Part shown: positions 26,922-36,377 of the stretch, piece after piece
Layout of the letters: each line of letters starts with the position of its first letter
How positions within the stretch are numbered: position 1 is the stretch's first letter
The notes under the pieces: model-generated
What the model was told of the DNA's origin: nothing
Seen by the model: the letters and a program-made list of their open reading frames with translations, nothing else
Databases searched by the model: none
Made by a program: the position numbers and the translations under genes
From: Bacteroidales bacterium
GTDB taxonomy: Bacteria > Bacteroidota > Bacteroidia > Bacteroidales > Prolixibacteraceae
Direction of reading: 5' to 3'
Assembly: GCA_012719495.1 (NCBI GenBank)
Contig: JAAYAG010000135.1
Location: 1 to 64,000 of the forward strand
DNA: 64,000 nt

Positions 26922-29627
26922 ATGCATAAGCAGAAAATTCATAGTGAATCAACTGATCAGAAAATTTTGGTTTTTGATCCAGAAGAACTATATGTAAATG
27001 AACTTACAACGATTCTCGATCAATCAGATCTTAACCACATGGTTTCAACATCTGAATTTCAACTTCTCAGGATACTCGAAAACAACAACGTAAAAACAAT
27101 AATCCTGGCAAATCTTAATGAAAGAAATCGTTTCGAAATTTGCTCAAAACTATTATCAGCCGAGTGGGGCAACAAACCAAGAATCTTGTTCCTATCCTCC
27201 CCCACCGACGAAAAAACTATATTAGAAGGCTATAAAGCAGGTTGTTCCGATTACATTTCCATTCCACTCCGAAAACAGGAGCTATTGGCACGGGTTTTTA
27301 CCCAAATAAATGAAAGCACCCCCGAAAGACAAGACAACTTTTCATTTTCTGTTTCAGAAAACCATAAAAAGGATGAAAAAAGCAAGCAACAACTCTTGAA
27401 ATTAAACGCAATTATCGAGACCATTCCAGACATTCTGCTTACCAGTGATAATCAAGGGAATATTCTTGAAGCACTTAACCCAAGAACACAACAACTGCTT
27501 GAGAAGAACCATATTCCCTTAGGGACTAACATAAAGCAAATATTATCGCCCGAAAACGCCTCTCTTATTCTTGATAAAATAAATACCTGTATTAAAACCC
27601 GTAAAACAATTCGCTTCGAATACTCAACCCAAAGCAAAGAAAAACTACATTTCTATGAAGAGAGCATGACATGTATCGACAACAATACCGTACTGCGTAT
27701 GTTGCACGAGATCACACATCGTCGGCAAATAGAAATGAAAATTTTGCAAAACGAAGAACGATTAAGGTTATTATTTAATTCAATTACTGAAGGACTTATT
27801 GAAATAGACATTGAAGGGCAAATAACCTCGACAAATCATGCTGCAGCAACCATTCTGGGATATAACGACTTGCAGGAACTTGTCGGGGAAAATTTACCAA
27901 ACGTACTGAGTTCCAATAATCGAAGCGATTTTGAAAATGAGAATGAAAGATGCACAATTCTTGATGCAGCAAAAAACAAACAAAAATACCATTGCGACGA
28001 AAAGATATTTACAAAAAAGAGCGGCGAAACATTTTTAGCAGAGTTTTGGGCGCATCCAATCATGAAAAATGATGAAGTAATTGGAGCCGTAATAACATTT
28101 ATTGATATAACTGAACGTAATAAAACTCTTGAAGTGATAAGGCACGAACGGCAGATGCTACGTACACTAATCGATAACCTTCCCGTTACCATCTACGTTA
28201 AAGATAATGAAGGAAGAAAGCTTATTGCCAACAAAGCCGATCTTGCCATGCTGTGCAAAGAGAAAGAAGATGATGTAATCGGTAAAACCGACCTCGACCT
28301 CTTTGATGGAGAAGAGGGGAAAAGAGGTTACGACGATGATATGTCGGTAATAAATACAGGGATTCCAATAATCAATCGCCAAGAAGAGTTTTTATTAGCC
28401 AACGGAGTAAAAAACTGGCTTTTAACATCGAAATTACCCCTTTTCGACAAGAATAACAAACCGTACGGGCTTATCGGCATAGGTCGAGACATAACAGACC
28501 AACACATTGCGAATGAAACAATTACTCAAGAAAGGAAACTTCTCCGCACCCTTATTGATAACCTGCCGTATGCCATATACATTAAAGATAAAGATGCCCG
28601 AAAAATTATTGCTAACGCGGCCGACATAAAAATCATGAACTGTAGTTCTGAATCAGAAATATTGGGCAAAACCGATCTCGAGATATTCCATACACCATAC
28701 GAACAGCAAGGCTATTACGAAGATATGGATGTATTACAAAACCACAGGTCGATGCTAAACAAGGAAGATCATTACACCGACCGTGATGGAGTTGAACACT
28801 GGCGTGTAATCTCAAAATTCCCACTTTTCGACAGCGATGGACAGGTTACTGGACTCGTAGGAATTGGCCGCGATACAACAGAACAAAAAAAGCTTGAAAC
28901 CGATCTGATTGCAGCCAAAGAAAAAGCCGAAGAAAACGACAGGTTGAAATCAGCTTTTCTGGCAAACATGAGCCACGAAATACGTACTCCGTTAAATTCT
29001 ATCATGGGTTTTGCCAGCCTTCTGCCCGAAGAGGATTCAAAAGAGACCATCGACCAATACTCACAGATTATCGTGCAAAATTCAGAGCAACTAGTAAGCC
29101 TTATCGATGGAATTGTATTTTATTCGAAATTACAAACAGGATTGTATTCATTACAGGAAACCTCGTTCAAAGCCGGCGAACTGGTGAATGACATCATTTT
29201 ATCGTTCAACCTGCCTATATATCAACAGGAAACTATATTGAAACAGAATTGCCTTATCGATATGGAAACCACAATAACAGCCGATTACGATAAAGTACGG
29301 CAAGTTATTACAAACCTGATATCGAATGCATTTAAATACACACCAAAGGGAGAAATTATTATTGGCTGTGATCGTGTCAACGAAAACATAGAGTTCTATA
29401 TCCAGGATACAGGTATTGGAATTCAACCTAAAGATATTGATCATATTTTCGAACGCTTCTATCGCGGAAGCAATATTGATGAATCAAAAACAAGAGGAAC
29501 CGGACTTGGACTCAGCATTGTGAAAGAACTGGTTGAGCTGCTAGGCGGAAAGTTACGGGTTGAAAGTACCATCGGGAAAGGAAGTAAATTTTCTTTTACT
29601 ATTCCCGACAAACAAAATAAAACATAA
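26922..29627 (+). CDS. PAS sensor histidine kinase with degenerate N-terminal receiver
   Basis: 901 residues, soluble. Residues 14-125 follow the receiver fold: strands KILVFDPEE, KTIILANLNE, RILFLSS and CSDYISIPL. The phospho-acceptor Asp is replaced (Asn64 in the best alignment), the invariant Lys is Ile114, and the acidic pair is D19-P20, so it is probably a pseudo-receiver. Four PAS domains follow. The last two are a near-duplicate pair, each with LRTLIDNLP, IY(V/I)KD and GKTDL(D/E). HisKA has His685, and HATPase_c has QDTGIGIQPKD and GTGLGLSIVKELVELLGG. The kinase core matches its neighbours. The gap to the previous gene is 106 bp. Confidence 0.9.
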   Translation: MHKQKIHSESTDQKILVFDPEELYVNELTTILDQSDLNHMVSTSEFQLLRILENNNVKTIILANLNERNRFEICSKLLSAEWGNKPRILFLSSPTDEKTILEGYKAGCSDYISIPLRKQELLARVFTQINESTPERQDNFSFSVSENHKKDEKSKQQLLKLNAIIETIPDILLTSDNQGNILEALNPRTQQLLEKNHIPLGTNIKQILSPENASLILDKINTCIKTRKTIRFEYSTQSKEKLHFYEESMTCIDNNTVLRMLHEITHRRQIEMKILQNEERLRLLFNSITEGLIEIDIEGQITSTNHAAATILGYNDLQELVGENLPNVLSSNNRSDFENENERCTILDAAKNKQKYHCDEKIFTKKSGETFLAEFWAHPIMKNDEVIGAVITFIDITERNKTLEVIRHERQMLRTLIDNLPVTIYVKDNEGRKLIANKADLAMLCKEKEDDVIGKTDLDLFDGEEGKRGYDDDMSVINTGIPIINRQEEFLLANGVKNWLLTSKLPLFDKNNKPYGLIGIGRDITDQHIANETITQERKLLRTLIDNLPYAIYIKDKDARKIIANAADIKIMNCSSESEILGKTDLEIFHTPYEQQGYYEDMDVLQNHRSMLNKEDHYTDRDGVEHWRVISKFPLFDSDGQVTGLVGIGRDTTEQKKLETDLIAAKEKAEENDRLKSAFLANMSHEIRTPLNSIMGFASLLPEEDSKETIDQYSQIIVQNSEQLVSLIDGIVFYSKLQTGLYSLQETSFKAGELVNDIILSFNLPIYQQETILKQNCLIDMETTITADYDKVRQVITNLISNAFKYTPKGEIIIGCDRVNENIEFYIQDTGIGIQPKDIDHIFERFYRGSNIDESKTRGTGLGLSIVKELVELLGGKLRVESTIGKGSKFSFTIPDKQNKT

Positions 29628-29745
29628 TGTTTGTTTTAGAGTTTTTTTTTATTAACATTGTTATGGCAGAAACTGGTAACGTATTATTGGGGGTAAAACG
29701 TTAAAAAAGTTAAACATACAATAAACTTGGGAAAGGGGAATAAGA

Positions 29746-31845
29746 ATGTTCAAATCGACAAAGAAACAAATTAGTATTTTCATAGGCATCTTGAGTCTTG
29801 GAATCTTTGCCGGATTTTTATTTATAGCCATTTCAACACAACTTCAAGTAAAGAATTTAGTAACAAAAAGTATCGAGAACAAAGCTGAAGTGTTGGAGAA
29901 AACCATTGAACTGCACTCAAAAACGTTGACAACGTTTTGTTTCGATTATACCTATTGGGACGAGATGTCCAAATTTGTTGACAAGCCTGACTCTAACTGG
30001 GCAAAGGTCAACATTGAATCAGCAATGCTTACCTTCGAAACCGACTATGCCTGGGTGTATACACCAACAATGGACTTGGTTTACAGCTACTCTTCAAAGA
30101 GTGAGGAACAACTCAACGGATTACCCTTCGACCGCGAAACCCTGATAAAAATTACCTCTGACAAATTTTCAAGCTTCTTTATAAATTCGGGCAGTTATGT
30201 TATAGAGATTCATGGCTCACCAATTCAACCATCAGACGATTTAAAACGGGAAACTGAAGCACTGGGTTACTTTTTTATTGGAAGAAAATGGGACAGAAAC
30301 TACATTGAGCAATTGGAAGATTTTACTAACAGCCAAATAACGCTTGACATATACCTGAACTCTGCAATAAAAGCAAAATCCGACAAAAACAAAGACTTAA
30401 CAAGCATAAAAATCCTTCGGGGCTGGGACAATGTACCAGTAGCACACTTAATCACAACCTTTGGACTCGACACCTACTCTTCAATAAAAAAACAAAATGC
30501 CCCAATTTATTTTCTCGGGATTATTTTTTTCGCACTTTTCACAATTGCTTTTGTTATACTGATCATTTTATGGGTGAATAAACCGATTAATCTTATTTTC
30601 GATGCTTTAAAAAACAAAGACGAAAGAAAACTAAATCAATTGTCGGAACGAAAAGACGATTTTGGATCGCTTGCCTCGCTCGTCCACAACTCTTTCGAAC
30701 AACAAAAGAAACTAACACAAGAAATCACCGACAGGCAACAAGCTGAAAGTCAACTAAGAATGCTTTCTAAAGCAATAGACCAAAGCCCCGACTCAATTAT
30801 CATTACCAATACCAAAGGCGAAATTGAATTCTGCAATACAGCAGTAATGAAAATTTCGGGATTCGAGAGAGAAGAAATTATCGGCAGCACTCCTAAAATA
30901 TTCAGTTCGGGCCGTAAAACAAGAGAAGAATACCAAGAGCTTTGGCATACCATTACTTCGGGAAAAATATGGGAAGGCGAGTTTCTAAATAAAAAGAAAA
31001 ATGGAGATCTGTATTGGGAATCGACCACCATTTCGCCTGTAACAAATTCTCAAGGAAAAATAACTCATTACCTGGCTATTCGAAAAGACATTACCGAGCA
31101 AAAGATGATGACCCGAGAACTGATAAAAGCCAAAGAACGGGCAGAAGAAAGCGATCGGTTGAAATCTGCTTTTCTGGCCAACATGAGCCACGAAATACGC
31201 ACCCCGATGAATTCCATCATGGGCTTTGCGAGCCTTTTGCCCGATGAAGACAGCAAAGACATCATGGCACAATATGCCACTATAATCTACAAAAACTCTG
31301 AGCAACTGGTAAATATTATCGATGGAATTGTACTGTATTCAAAGTTGCAAACACACCAACTATCATTCAACCCTACAACATTCGAAGTGCAACGACTGCT
31401 AAATGAACTTAGGAACATGTTCAAAACTTCAGACAACTACTCGTCAATCACGTTGTTTTTCGACACACCAACTGAAACGCATGATGCTATTACTACCGAT
31501 TACGAAAAACTCAAGCAAATTCTATACAATATCATTTCCAATGCTTTCAAATATACCCACGAAGGTGAAATTCACGTTGGATATTCGTATAAAGAAAACT
31601 CTACATGCGAATTTTATGTGAGCGATACAGGCATTGGCATTCCCAAATCTGATATCACGCGTATTTTCGAGCGTTTCTATCGTGGAAGTAATGTCAACGA
31701 ATCGACAGTGAGAGGAACCGGAATTGGCCTAAGTATTGTAAAAGAGCTCGTTGAGCTTATGGGCGGAACTATCTGGGCCGAAAGTCATACCGAAGATTTT
31801 GGCCATATAAGGGGAAGCAAATTTAGCTTTAAAATACCGGTATAG
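29746..31845 (+). CDS. Membrane sensor histidine kinase with CHASE4-like and PAS domains
   Basis: 699 residues. A transmembrane helix near 9-30 and a second near 248-272 (PIYFLGIIFFALFTIAFVIL) bracket an extracytoplasmic domain. Its FDYTYWDEM motif close to the first helix is the hallmark of CHASE4. A short HAMP-like linker follows, then one PAS domain (AIDQSPDSIIITNTKGEIEF), HisKA with His482 in SAFLANMSHEIRTPMNSI, and HATPase_c with SDTGIGIPKSD and GTGIGLSIVKELVELMGG. The PAS-kinase half is strongly similar to the C-terminal half of the kinase at 20389, which suggests domain shuffling within the cluster. A 22-bp gap to the next gene suggests co-transcription with the GH114-like lipoprotein. 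Confidence 0.9.
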   Translation: MFKSTKKQISIFIGILSLGIFAGFLFIAISTQLQVKNLVTKSIENKAEVLEKTIELHSKTLTTFCFDYTYWDEMSKFVDKPDSNWAKVNIESAMLTFETDYAWVYTPTMDLVYSYSSKSEEQLNGLPFDRETLIKITSDKFSSFFINSGSYVIEIHGSPIQPSDDLKRETEALGYFFIGRKWDRNYIEQLEDFTNSQITLDIYLNSAIKAKSDKNKDLTSIKILRGWDNVPVAHLITTFGLDTYSSIKKQNAPIYFLGIIFFALFTIAFVILIILWVNKPINLIFDALKNKDERKLNQLSERKDDFGSLASLVHNSFEQQKKLTQEITDRQQAESQLRMLSKAIDQSPDSIIITNTKGEIEFCNTAVMKISGFEREEIIGSTPKIFSSGRKTREEYQELWHTITSGKIWEGEFLNKKKNGDLYWESTTISPVTNSQGKITHYLAIRKDITEQKMMTRELIKAKERAEESDRLKSAFLANMSHEIRTPMNSIMGFASLLPDEDSKDIMAQYATIIYKNSEQLVNIIDGIVLYSKLQTHQLSFNPTTFEVQRLLNELRNMFKTSDNYSSITLFFDTPTETHDAITTDYEKLKQILYNIISNAFKYTHEGEIHVGYSYKENSTCEFYVSDTGIGIPKSDITRIFERFYRGSNVNESTVRGTGIGLSIVKELVELMGGTIWAESHTEDFGHIRGSKFSFKIPV

Positions 31846-31867
31846 CCGTTGAGCCAACTTGTTGTTC

Positions 31868-32845
31868 ATGAATAACTCACTATCCAAAGTATTGATAATC
31901 TCAACCTTACTTATTACACTCTTAAATGCATGTAAAAAGGAAGATGATAATATTGACTTCCGTAACGAAATGCGAAGGTTTATAATCGGACTAAGTCATT
32001 ACTCGAAACAACAAAACCCCGATTTCATTGTCGTACCACAAAACGGGCAAGAATTGATTACCGACACAGGCGAAGCCAACGGCACGATAATGAGTGAATA
32101 TATTGAAGCAATTGATGCCACCGCCCGCGAAGATATGTTGTTCGGATATTTCGACGACGACCAGCCATCACCTTCTGATTTTATTGAGTTTATGACCTCT
32201 CTTTGTTCCCTATACACAACAAAATATAAACCGGCCTTGGTAATCGACTACTGTTTTACGCCATCTAAAATCGATTATTCGTACACAGAAAACCATCGTA
32301 ATGGATTTATTTCATTTGCTGCGACCGAGCGTAACCTCAATATAATTCCCTCTTACCCGCCCGAACCTTTTGGAGTCAACAATGAAGATATAAACAACAT
32401 AGAAGATATAAAAAACTTTCTGTACCTCATTAATGGTGAAAACTTCGAGACAAAACAACAACTTATTGAAAGCATTTCAGCAACAAATTTCGATTTACTT
32501 ATACTAGACCTATTTCATTTCGATGAAGCCCTTACACCATCAGAAATAGCTAAACTTCAACAAAAAGCAAATGGTTCACGCCGGCTCGTTCTCTGCTACA
32601 TGAGCATTGGTGAAGCTGAAAACTACCGCTATTACTGGGAAAAAAGTTGGAACAATTCGCCTCCCCGTTGGTTGTGCGAAGAGAATAAAGACTGGGCAGG
32701 AAATTACGAAGTGAAATACTGGGACAAAGAGTGGCAACAAATCATTTATGGTACCGCCGGTGCATACCTCGACCGAATTCTGAAAGCTGGTTTCGATGGA
32801 GTTTACCTCGATCTTGTCGATGCATTTGAATATTTTGAAGAGTAA
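31868..32845 (+). CDS. GH114/TM1410-type lipoprotein, motif order apparently circularly permuted
   Basis: 325 residues from the ATG at 31868; a TTG three codons upstream is less likely. Signal peptide with lipobox LLNAC (Cys22). Residues 175-325 carry the front-half motifs of the MJ1477/TM1410 (GH114, endo-alpha-1,4-polygalactosaminidase-like) family: KNFLYLI, LILDLF, CYMSIGEAENYRYYW, NYEVKYWDKEWQ and GFDGVYLDLVDAFEYFEE at the very C-terminus. Residues 35-165 carry what is normally the back half (MRRFIIGLSHY, DFIVVPQNGQEL, AIDATARED, VIDY). The halves therefore appear swapped around an (alpha/beta)8 barrel. Predicted envelope glycosidase or glycan-binding protein; the substrate is unproven. 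It follows the CHASE4 kinase by 22 bp. Confidence 0.78.
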   Translation: MNNSLSKVLIISTLLITLLNACKKEDDNIDFRNEMRRFIIGLSHYSKQQNPDFIVVPQNGQELITDTGEANGTIMSEYIEAIDATAREDMLFGYFDDDQPSPSDFIEFMTSLCSLYTTKYKPALVIDYCFTPSKIDYSYTENHRNGFISFAATERNLNIIPSYPPEPFGVNNEDINNIEDIKNFLYLINGENFETKQQLIESISATNFDLLILDLFHFDEALTPSEIAKLQQKANGSRRLVLCYMSIGEAENYRYYWEKSWNNSPPRWLCEENKDWAGNYEVKYWDKEWQQIIYGTAGAYLDRILKAGFDGVYLDLVDAFEYFEE

Positions 32846-32851
32846 ATGTCC

Positions 32852-33544
32852 TCACTTCGTCTCGGCTTCAAATAAATTACACAATGATTTAAACATCAAT
32901 AATTTAACTTTATTAATATCTTGTTTTTCTCCAAGTTCTTTTTCCAGCGAGGTTACTCCTTTGTCTGTAAATCCGCAAGGATTGATGTGTTGAAAATACG
33001 AAAGATCGGTATTCACATTCAGTGCAAAACCGTGCATGGTCACAAAGCGAGAACTTTTTACCCCAATAGCGCAAATTTTTCGGGCTTGACTGGTACCAAC
33101 ATCAAGCCAAACACCTGTGGCCTTATCGTCGCGTGAACCATGGAGTCCAAATTCTGCAATAACATTAATTACTGCTTCCTCCAATAAAAAAATATACTTC
33201 CGTAATCCTATCCCAAAATTCTCAAGATCGAAAATCGGATAACCCACCAACTGCCCGGGACCGTGATAAGTAATATCCCCTCCCCTGTCGGTATGAAAAA
33301 AAGTGGCATCTTTAGCCTGCAACTGAATATAATTTAAAAGTAGATTTTGTTCATCACCACTTTTCCCCAAGGTATACACATGCGGATGCTCGACAAAAAG
33401 CAAATAATTATCACTCTCTGCATCGGGCCGGGTTTTCTTAGCTAGTTTCTGAGCAATCACCTTCTGCATCAATAACTCTTGGTATTCCCAAGTTTTCTTG
33501 TATTCCGAAACCCCAAGGTCTTCAAAAAGAATCTCCGTATTCAT
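32852..33544 (-). CDS. lipB: Octanoyl-[acyl-carrier-protein]:protein N-octanoyltransferase
   Basis: Transfers octanoate from acyl carrier protein to the lipoyl domains of 2-oxoacid dehydrogenases and GcvH. 230 residues. Family motifs are HVYTLGKSG, the binding loop DRGGDITYHGPGQLVGYPI, the catalytic Lys in KICAIGVKSSRFVTMHGFALN, and the catalytic Cys in INPCGF. It lies downstream of lipA on the same strand with a 58-bp gap, so the two lipoate-synthesis steps are probably co-transcribed. It is convergent with the GH114-like gene, separated by 6 bp. Confidence 0.97.
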   Translation of the reverse strand: MNTEILFEDLGVSEYKKTWEYQELLMQKVIAQKLAKKTRPDAESDNYLLFVEHPHVYTLGKSGDEQNLLLNYIQLQAKDATFFHTDRGGDITYHGPGQLVGYPIFDLENFGIGLRKYIFLLEEAVINVIAEFGLHGSRDDKATGVWLDVGTSQARKICAIGVKSSRFVTMHGFALNVNTDLSYFQHINPCGFTDKGVTSLEKELGEKQDINKVKLLMFKSLCNLFEAETK

Positions 33545-33602
33545 GTTATATTATTTTACCAATAGATTTTCCAGCATATTTACCTCGCGACAAAAATATG
33601 CC

Positions 33603-34451
33603 TTACACGTGCCGCTCGGCATGGTAACTCGAGCGTACCAGCGGAGCACTTTCCACTATTTTAAAGCCTTTTTGTAATCCAATTTGACGGTACTCTTCAA
33701 ACACATCAGGATGCACATATTCAACAACCGGTAAATGCGATGTAGTTGGCTGAAGGTACTGACCAATCGTAAACACCTTACAACCTACCGCCAGCAAGTC
33801 ATCCATCGTGGCCAATATCTCATCGCGGGTTTCACCAAGGCCAACCATAATGCCACTTTTGGCAACCACGCCCGAATCGGCAATGGTTTTAATAACCTGC
33901 AAACTCACATCATATTTTGCCCGGCTACGAACCAACGGTGTTAAACGCTTAACTGTTTCTAGATTATGAGAAATAATATCAGGCTTAGCATCGATCACCA
34001 GGGTGATAAGCTCCTCAATTCCATCAAAATCAGGAATGAGCACTTCCATTGCAGTACCCGGGGTAAGTTTCTTTATTTCGAGTATAGTTTTAGCCCAGTG
34101 CGTAGCCCCTTTATCGGGCAAGTCGTCGCGATCGACTGAAGTAATCACCGCATGTTTTAAACCCATCAAGCGAATCGATTCAGCCACATTTTGGGGCTCA
34201 TTCACATCAGGGGGTAATGGATGCCCGGTTTTTGTGGCACAAAATTTACAGCTTCGGGTACAAATATCTCCCAAAATCATTAAAGTAGCCGTACCTGCAG
34301 CCCAACATTCACCCATATTGGGACATTTCCCGCTGGTACATATTGTATGCAGGTTGTACCGTTGAACAATGCTTTTCACCTGGGCATAATTTGTTCCCTT
34401 TGGCAGCTTAATCTTTAGCCAATCAGGCTTTCGTTGAATTGGTTCAGTCAT
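33603..34451 (-). CDS. lipA: Lipoyl synthase
   Basis: A radical-SAM enzyme that inserts two sulfurs into protein-bound octanoate, acting after LipB. About 282 residues from the ATG at 34451 (MTEPIQRKPDWLKIKLP). An ATG at 34463 would add four residues, and a TTG further upstream is unlikely. The auxiliary cluster CxxxxxC is in CTSGKCPNMGECW and the radical-SAM CxxxCxxC in CTRSCKFCATKTG. The C-terminal RSSYHAE supplies the conserved serine ligand. Paired with lipB downstream. A complete and ordinary gene. Confidence 0.96.
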   Translation of the reverse strand: MTEPIQRKPDWLKIKLPKGTNYAQVKSIVQRYNLHTICTSGKCPNMGECWAAGTATLMILGDICTRSCKFCATKTGHPLPPDVNEPQNVAESIRLMGLKHAVITSVDRDDLPDKGATHWAKTILEIKKLTPGTAMEVLIPDFDGIEELITLVIDAKPDIISHNLETVKRLTPLVRSRAKYDVSLQVIKTIADSGVVAKSGIMVGLGETRDEILATMDDLLAVGCKVFTIGQYLQPTTSHLPVVEYVHPDVFEEYRQIGLQKGFKIVESAPLVRSSYHAERHV

Positions 34452-34620
34452 TTTTACCAGCATTAAATCAGGTTGCAAGGTAAGAAATTTGATGAGTTTT
34501 ACTAAACATGCGATAACACACAAGGTTGAATCCGATATAAATAAACAGCTTTAAAAGACAAATAAACTTAGAATACAGAAAACAGAGCCGGTAAACCATT
34601 CCACCTTAGCGCTGTTTTAT

Positions 34621-34628
34621 TATTTTTG
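34621..34628 (+). promoter_or_regulatory. -7 promoter element of the C69 dipeptidase gene
   Basis: TATTTTTG is an exact match to the Bacteroidetes -7 consensus TAnnTTTG, placed 48 bp before the start codon. No TTTG is present at the expected -33 position, so confidence is moderate. Confidence 0.4.
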
Positions 34629-34675
34629 TTTTCAGAAATTTATATACACGACATAATCATTTTAAACAATTCATT

Positions 34676-36352
34676 ATGAGAAACAAGTTACTGACTATGG
34701 TTGCTGCGCTACTAATCAGCAGCTACTCAATAGCCTGCACTAATTTTTTGGTATCGAAAGGAGCTTCGGCTGATGGTTCGGTGATGATTACCTATGCCGC
34801 CGACTCGCACACGCTTTACGGTGAGCTATACTTCTATCCAGCAGCGACTTATCCAAGTGGCACCCTCCTCGATATTTATGAGTGGGACACCGGTACCTTT
34901 TTAGGGCAAATTCAACAGGCTTCGCAAACCTACAAAGTGGTAGGAAATATGAACGAAAATCAGGTTGCCATTGGCGAAACCACTTTTGGCGGACGTTCTG
35001 AACTGGCCAGTCAAAAAGGAGCCATTGTTGACTACGGAAGTCTCATATACATTGCGCTTCAACGATCGAAAACAGCGCGCGAAGCCATCGAGGTAATGAC
35101 CAGCCTTGTTGAGAAATACGGGTATTATAGTTCCGGCGAATCATTCTCTATATCAGATGCCAACGAAGTCTGGATTATGGAACTGATTGGAAAAGGCGAT
35201 TTCGAAAAAGGAGCAGTATGGGTTGCTTTGCGGGTTCCCGATGGGTACATTTCAGGGCATGCCAACCAAGCCCGTATTACCACGTTCCCGATGAACGATC
35301 CACAAAATTGCCTATACGCTAAAGACGTGATAAGCTTCGCCCGCGCCCGTGGCTGGTTCAGTGGTAAAGACAACGAATTTAGTTTTTCAGACACCTATGC
35401 CCCTGTTGATTTTGGAGCTGCACGTTTTAGTGAAAGCCGCGTTTGGGCTGGCTTCAACAAGGTATCAAACGAAATGAAACCCTATTTCGACTATGCGAAA
35501 GGCAAAGTTAAACACAACAAAAATGGTGTCGCAACCAACCGCATGCCCCTGTGGATAAAACCGTCGAAACCACTTACTGTAAGCGATGTAATGGGCATGA
35601 TGCGCGATCATTTTGAAGAAACAGAACTCGACATGGCTAATGACCCAGGTGCAGGACCTTTCGGCTTGCCTTATCGCTGGAGACCACTATCGTGGAAAGT
35701 TGATTCGGTTGAGTATGTGAATGAAAGAGCGATATCGACCCAGCAAACCGGGTTCTCGTTCGTCGCCCAAAGTCGTCCTTCTCTTCCCAATCCAATTGGC
35801 GGTATTCTCTGGTTTGGCGTCGACGATACTTACAGTACTTGTTACATTCCCATGTACTGTGGAATGACCCGCACCCCAGAAACATTTGCTGTAGGCAACG
35901 GCGATATGCTTACCTACTCTTCCACTTCTGCTTTTTGGGTATTCAACAATGTTTCGAATATGGCCTACTTGCGTTATAATGATATGATTAAAGACATCAT
36001 CAATGTACAGGCTCAACTCGAAAATTCATTTGTCAAAACGGTGAAGGCCATTGACCAGGCAGCCCTTTCATTATGGAATAGCAACGAAAAAGAACTTGCT
36101 ATGGATGTTCTCACCAACTATTCAGTCAGCACTGCCAACAAAACAGTTGATCGATGGAGAGAATTAGGTAATTTCCTGTTAGTGAAGTATAAAGATGGCA
36201 ATATTATGAAAGAAAAAGACGGAGTATTTATCCGTACCAAAACAGGGCAAGCCGAATATCCCGATCAGCCAGGGTACCCCGATAGTTGGAAACGACAAGT
36301 TGTGAAAGAAAGCGGAGAAAAGTTAAAAATGACAGGAAGTGCTGGACATTAA
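34676..36352 (+). CDS. C69-family dipeptidase (PepD-like), exported
   Basis: 558 residues. The signal peptide ends SYSIA-C21, so signal cleavage would expose Cys21 (CTNFLVSKGASADGSV) as the N-terminal nucleophile expected of C69 Ntn-hydrolases. Further family motifs are NENQVAIGETTFGG, the region IYIALQRSKTAREAI, and the ISDANEVWIMELIGKG turn. Members hydrolyse dipeptides, and Bacteroidetes homologues are periplasmic. It is monocistronic and divergent from lipA. Confidence 0.92.
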   Translation: MRNKLLTMVAALLISSYSIACTNFLVSKGASADGSVMITYAADSHTLYGELYFYPAATYPSGTLLDIYEWDTGTFLGQIQQASQTYKVVGNMNENQVAIGETTFGGRSELASQKGAIVDYGSLIYIALQRSKTAREAIEVMTSLVEKYGYYSSGESFSISDANEVWIMELIGKGDFEKGAVWVALRVPDGYISGHANQARITTFPMNDPQNCLYAKDVISFARARGWFSGKDNEFSFSDTYAPVDFGAARFSESRVWAGFNKVSNEMKPYFDYAKGKVKHNKNGVATNRMPLWIKPSKPLTVSDVMGMMRDHFEETELDMANDPGAGPFGLPYRWRPLSWKVDSVEYVNERAISTQQTGFSFVAQSRPSLPNPIGGILWFGVDDTYSTCYIPMYCGMTRTPETFAVGNGDMLTYSSTSAFWVFNNVSNMAYLRYNDMIKDIINVQAQLENSFVKTVKAIDQAALSLWNSNEKELAMDVLTNYSVSTANKTVDRWRELGNFLLVKYKDGNIMKEKDGVFIRTKTGQAEYPDQPGYPDSWKRQVVKESGEKLKMTGSAGH

Positions 36353-36377
36353 AAAACTGAATTAATTAATGATATCC

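Noticed and set aside
29610-29650. A terminator after the 901-residue kinase, from an AT-only hairpin followed by a long T run.
   Set aside because: The stem has almost no GC pairs and overlaps the stop codon; too weak to support.
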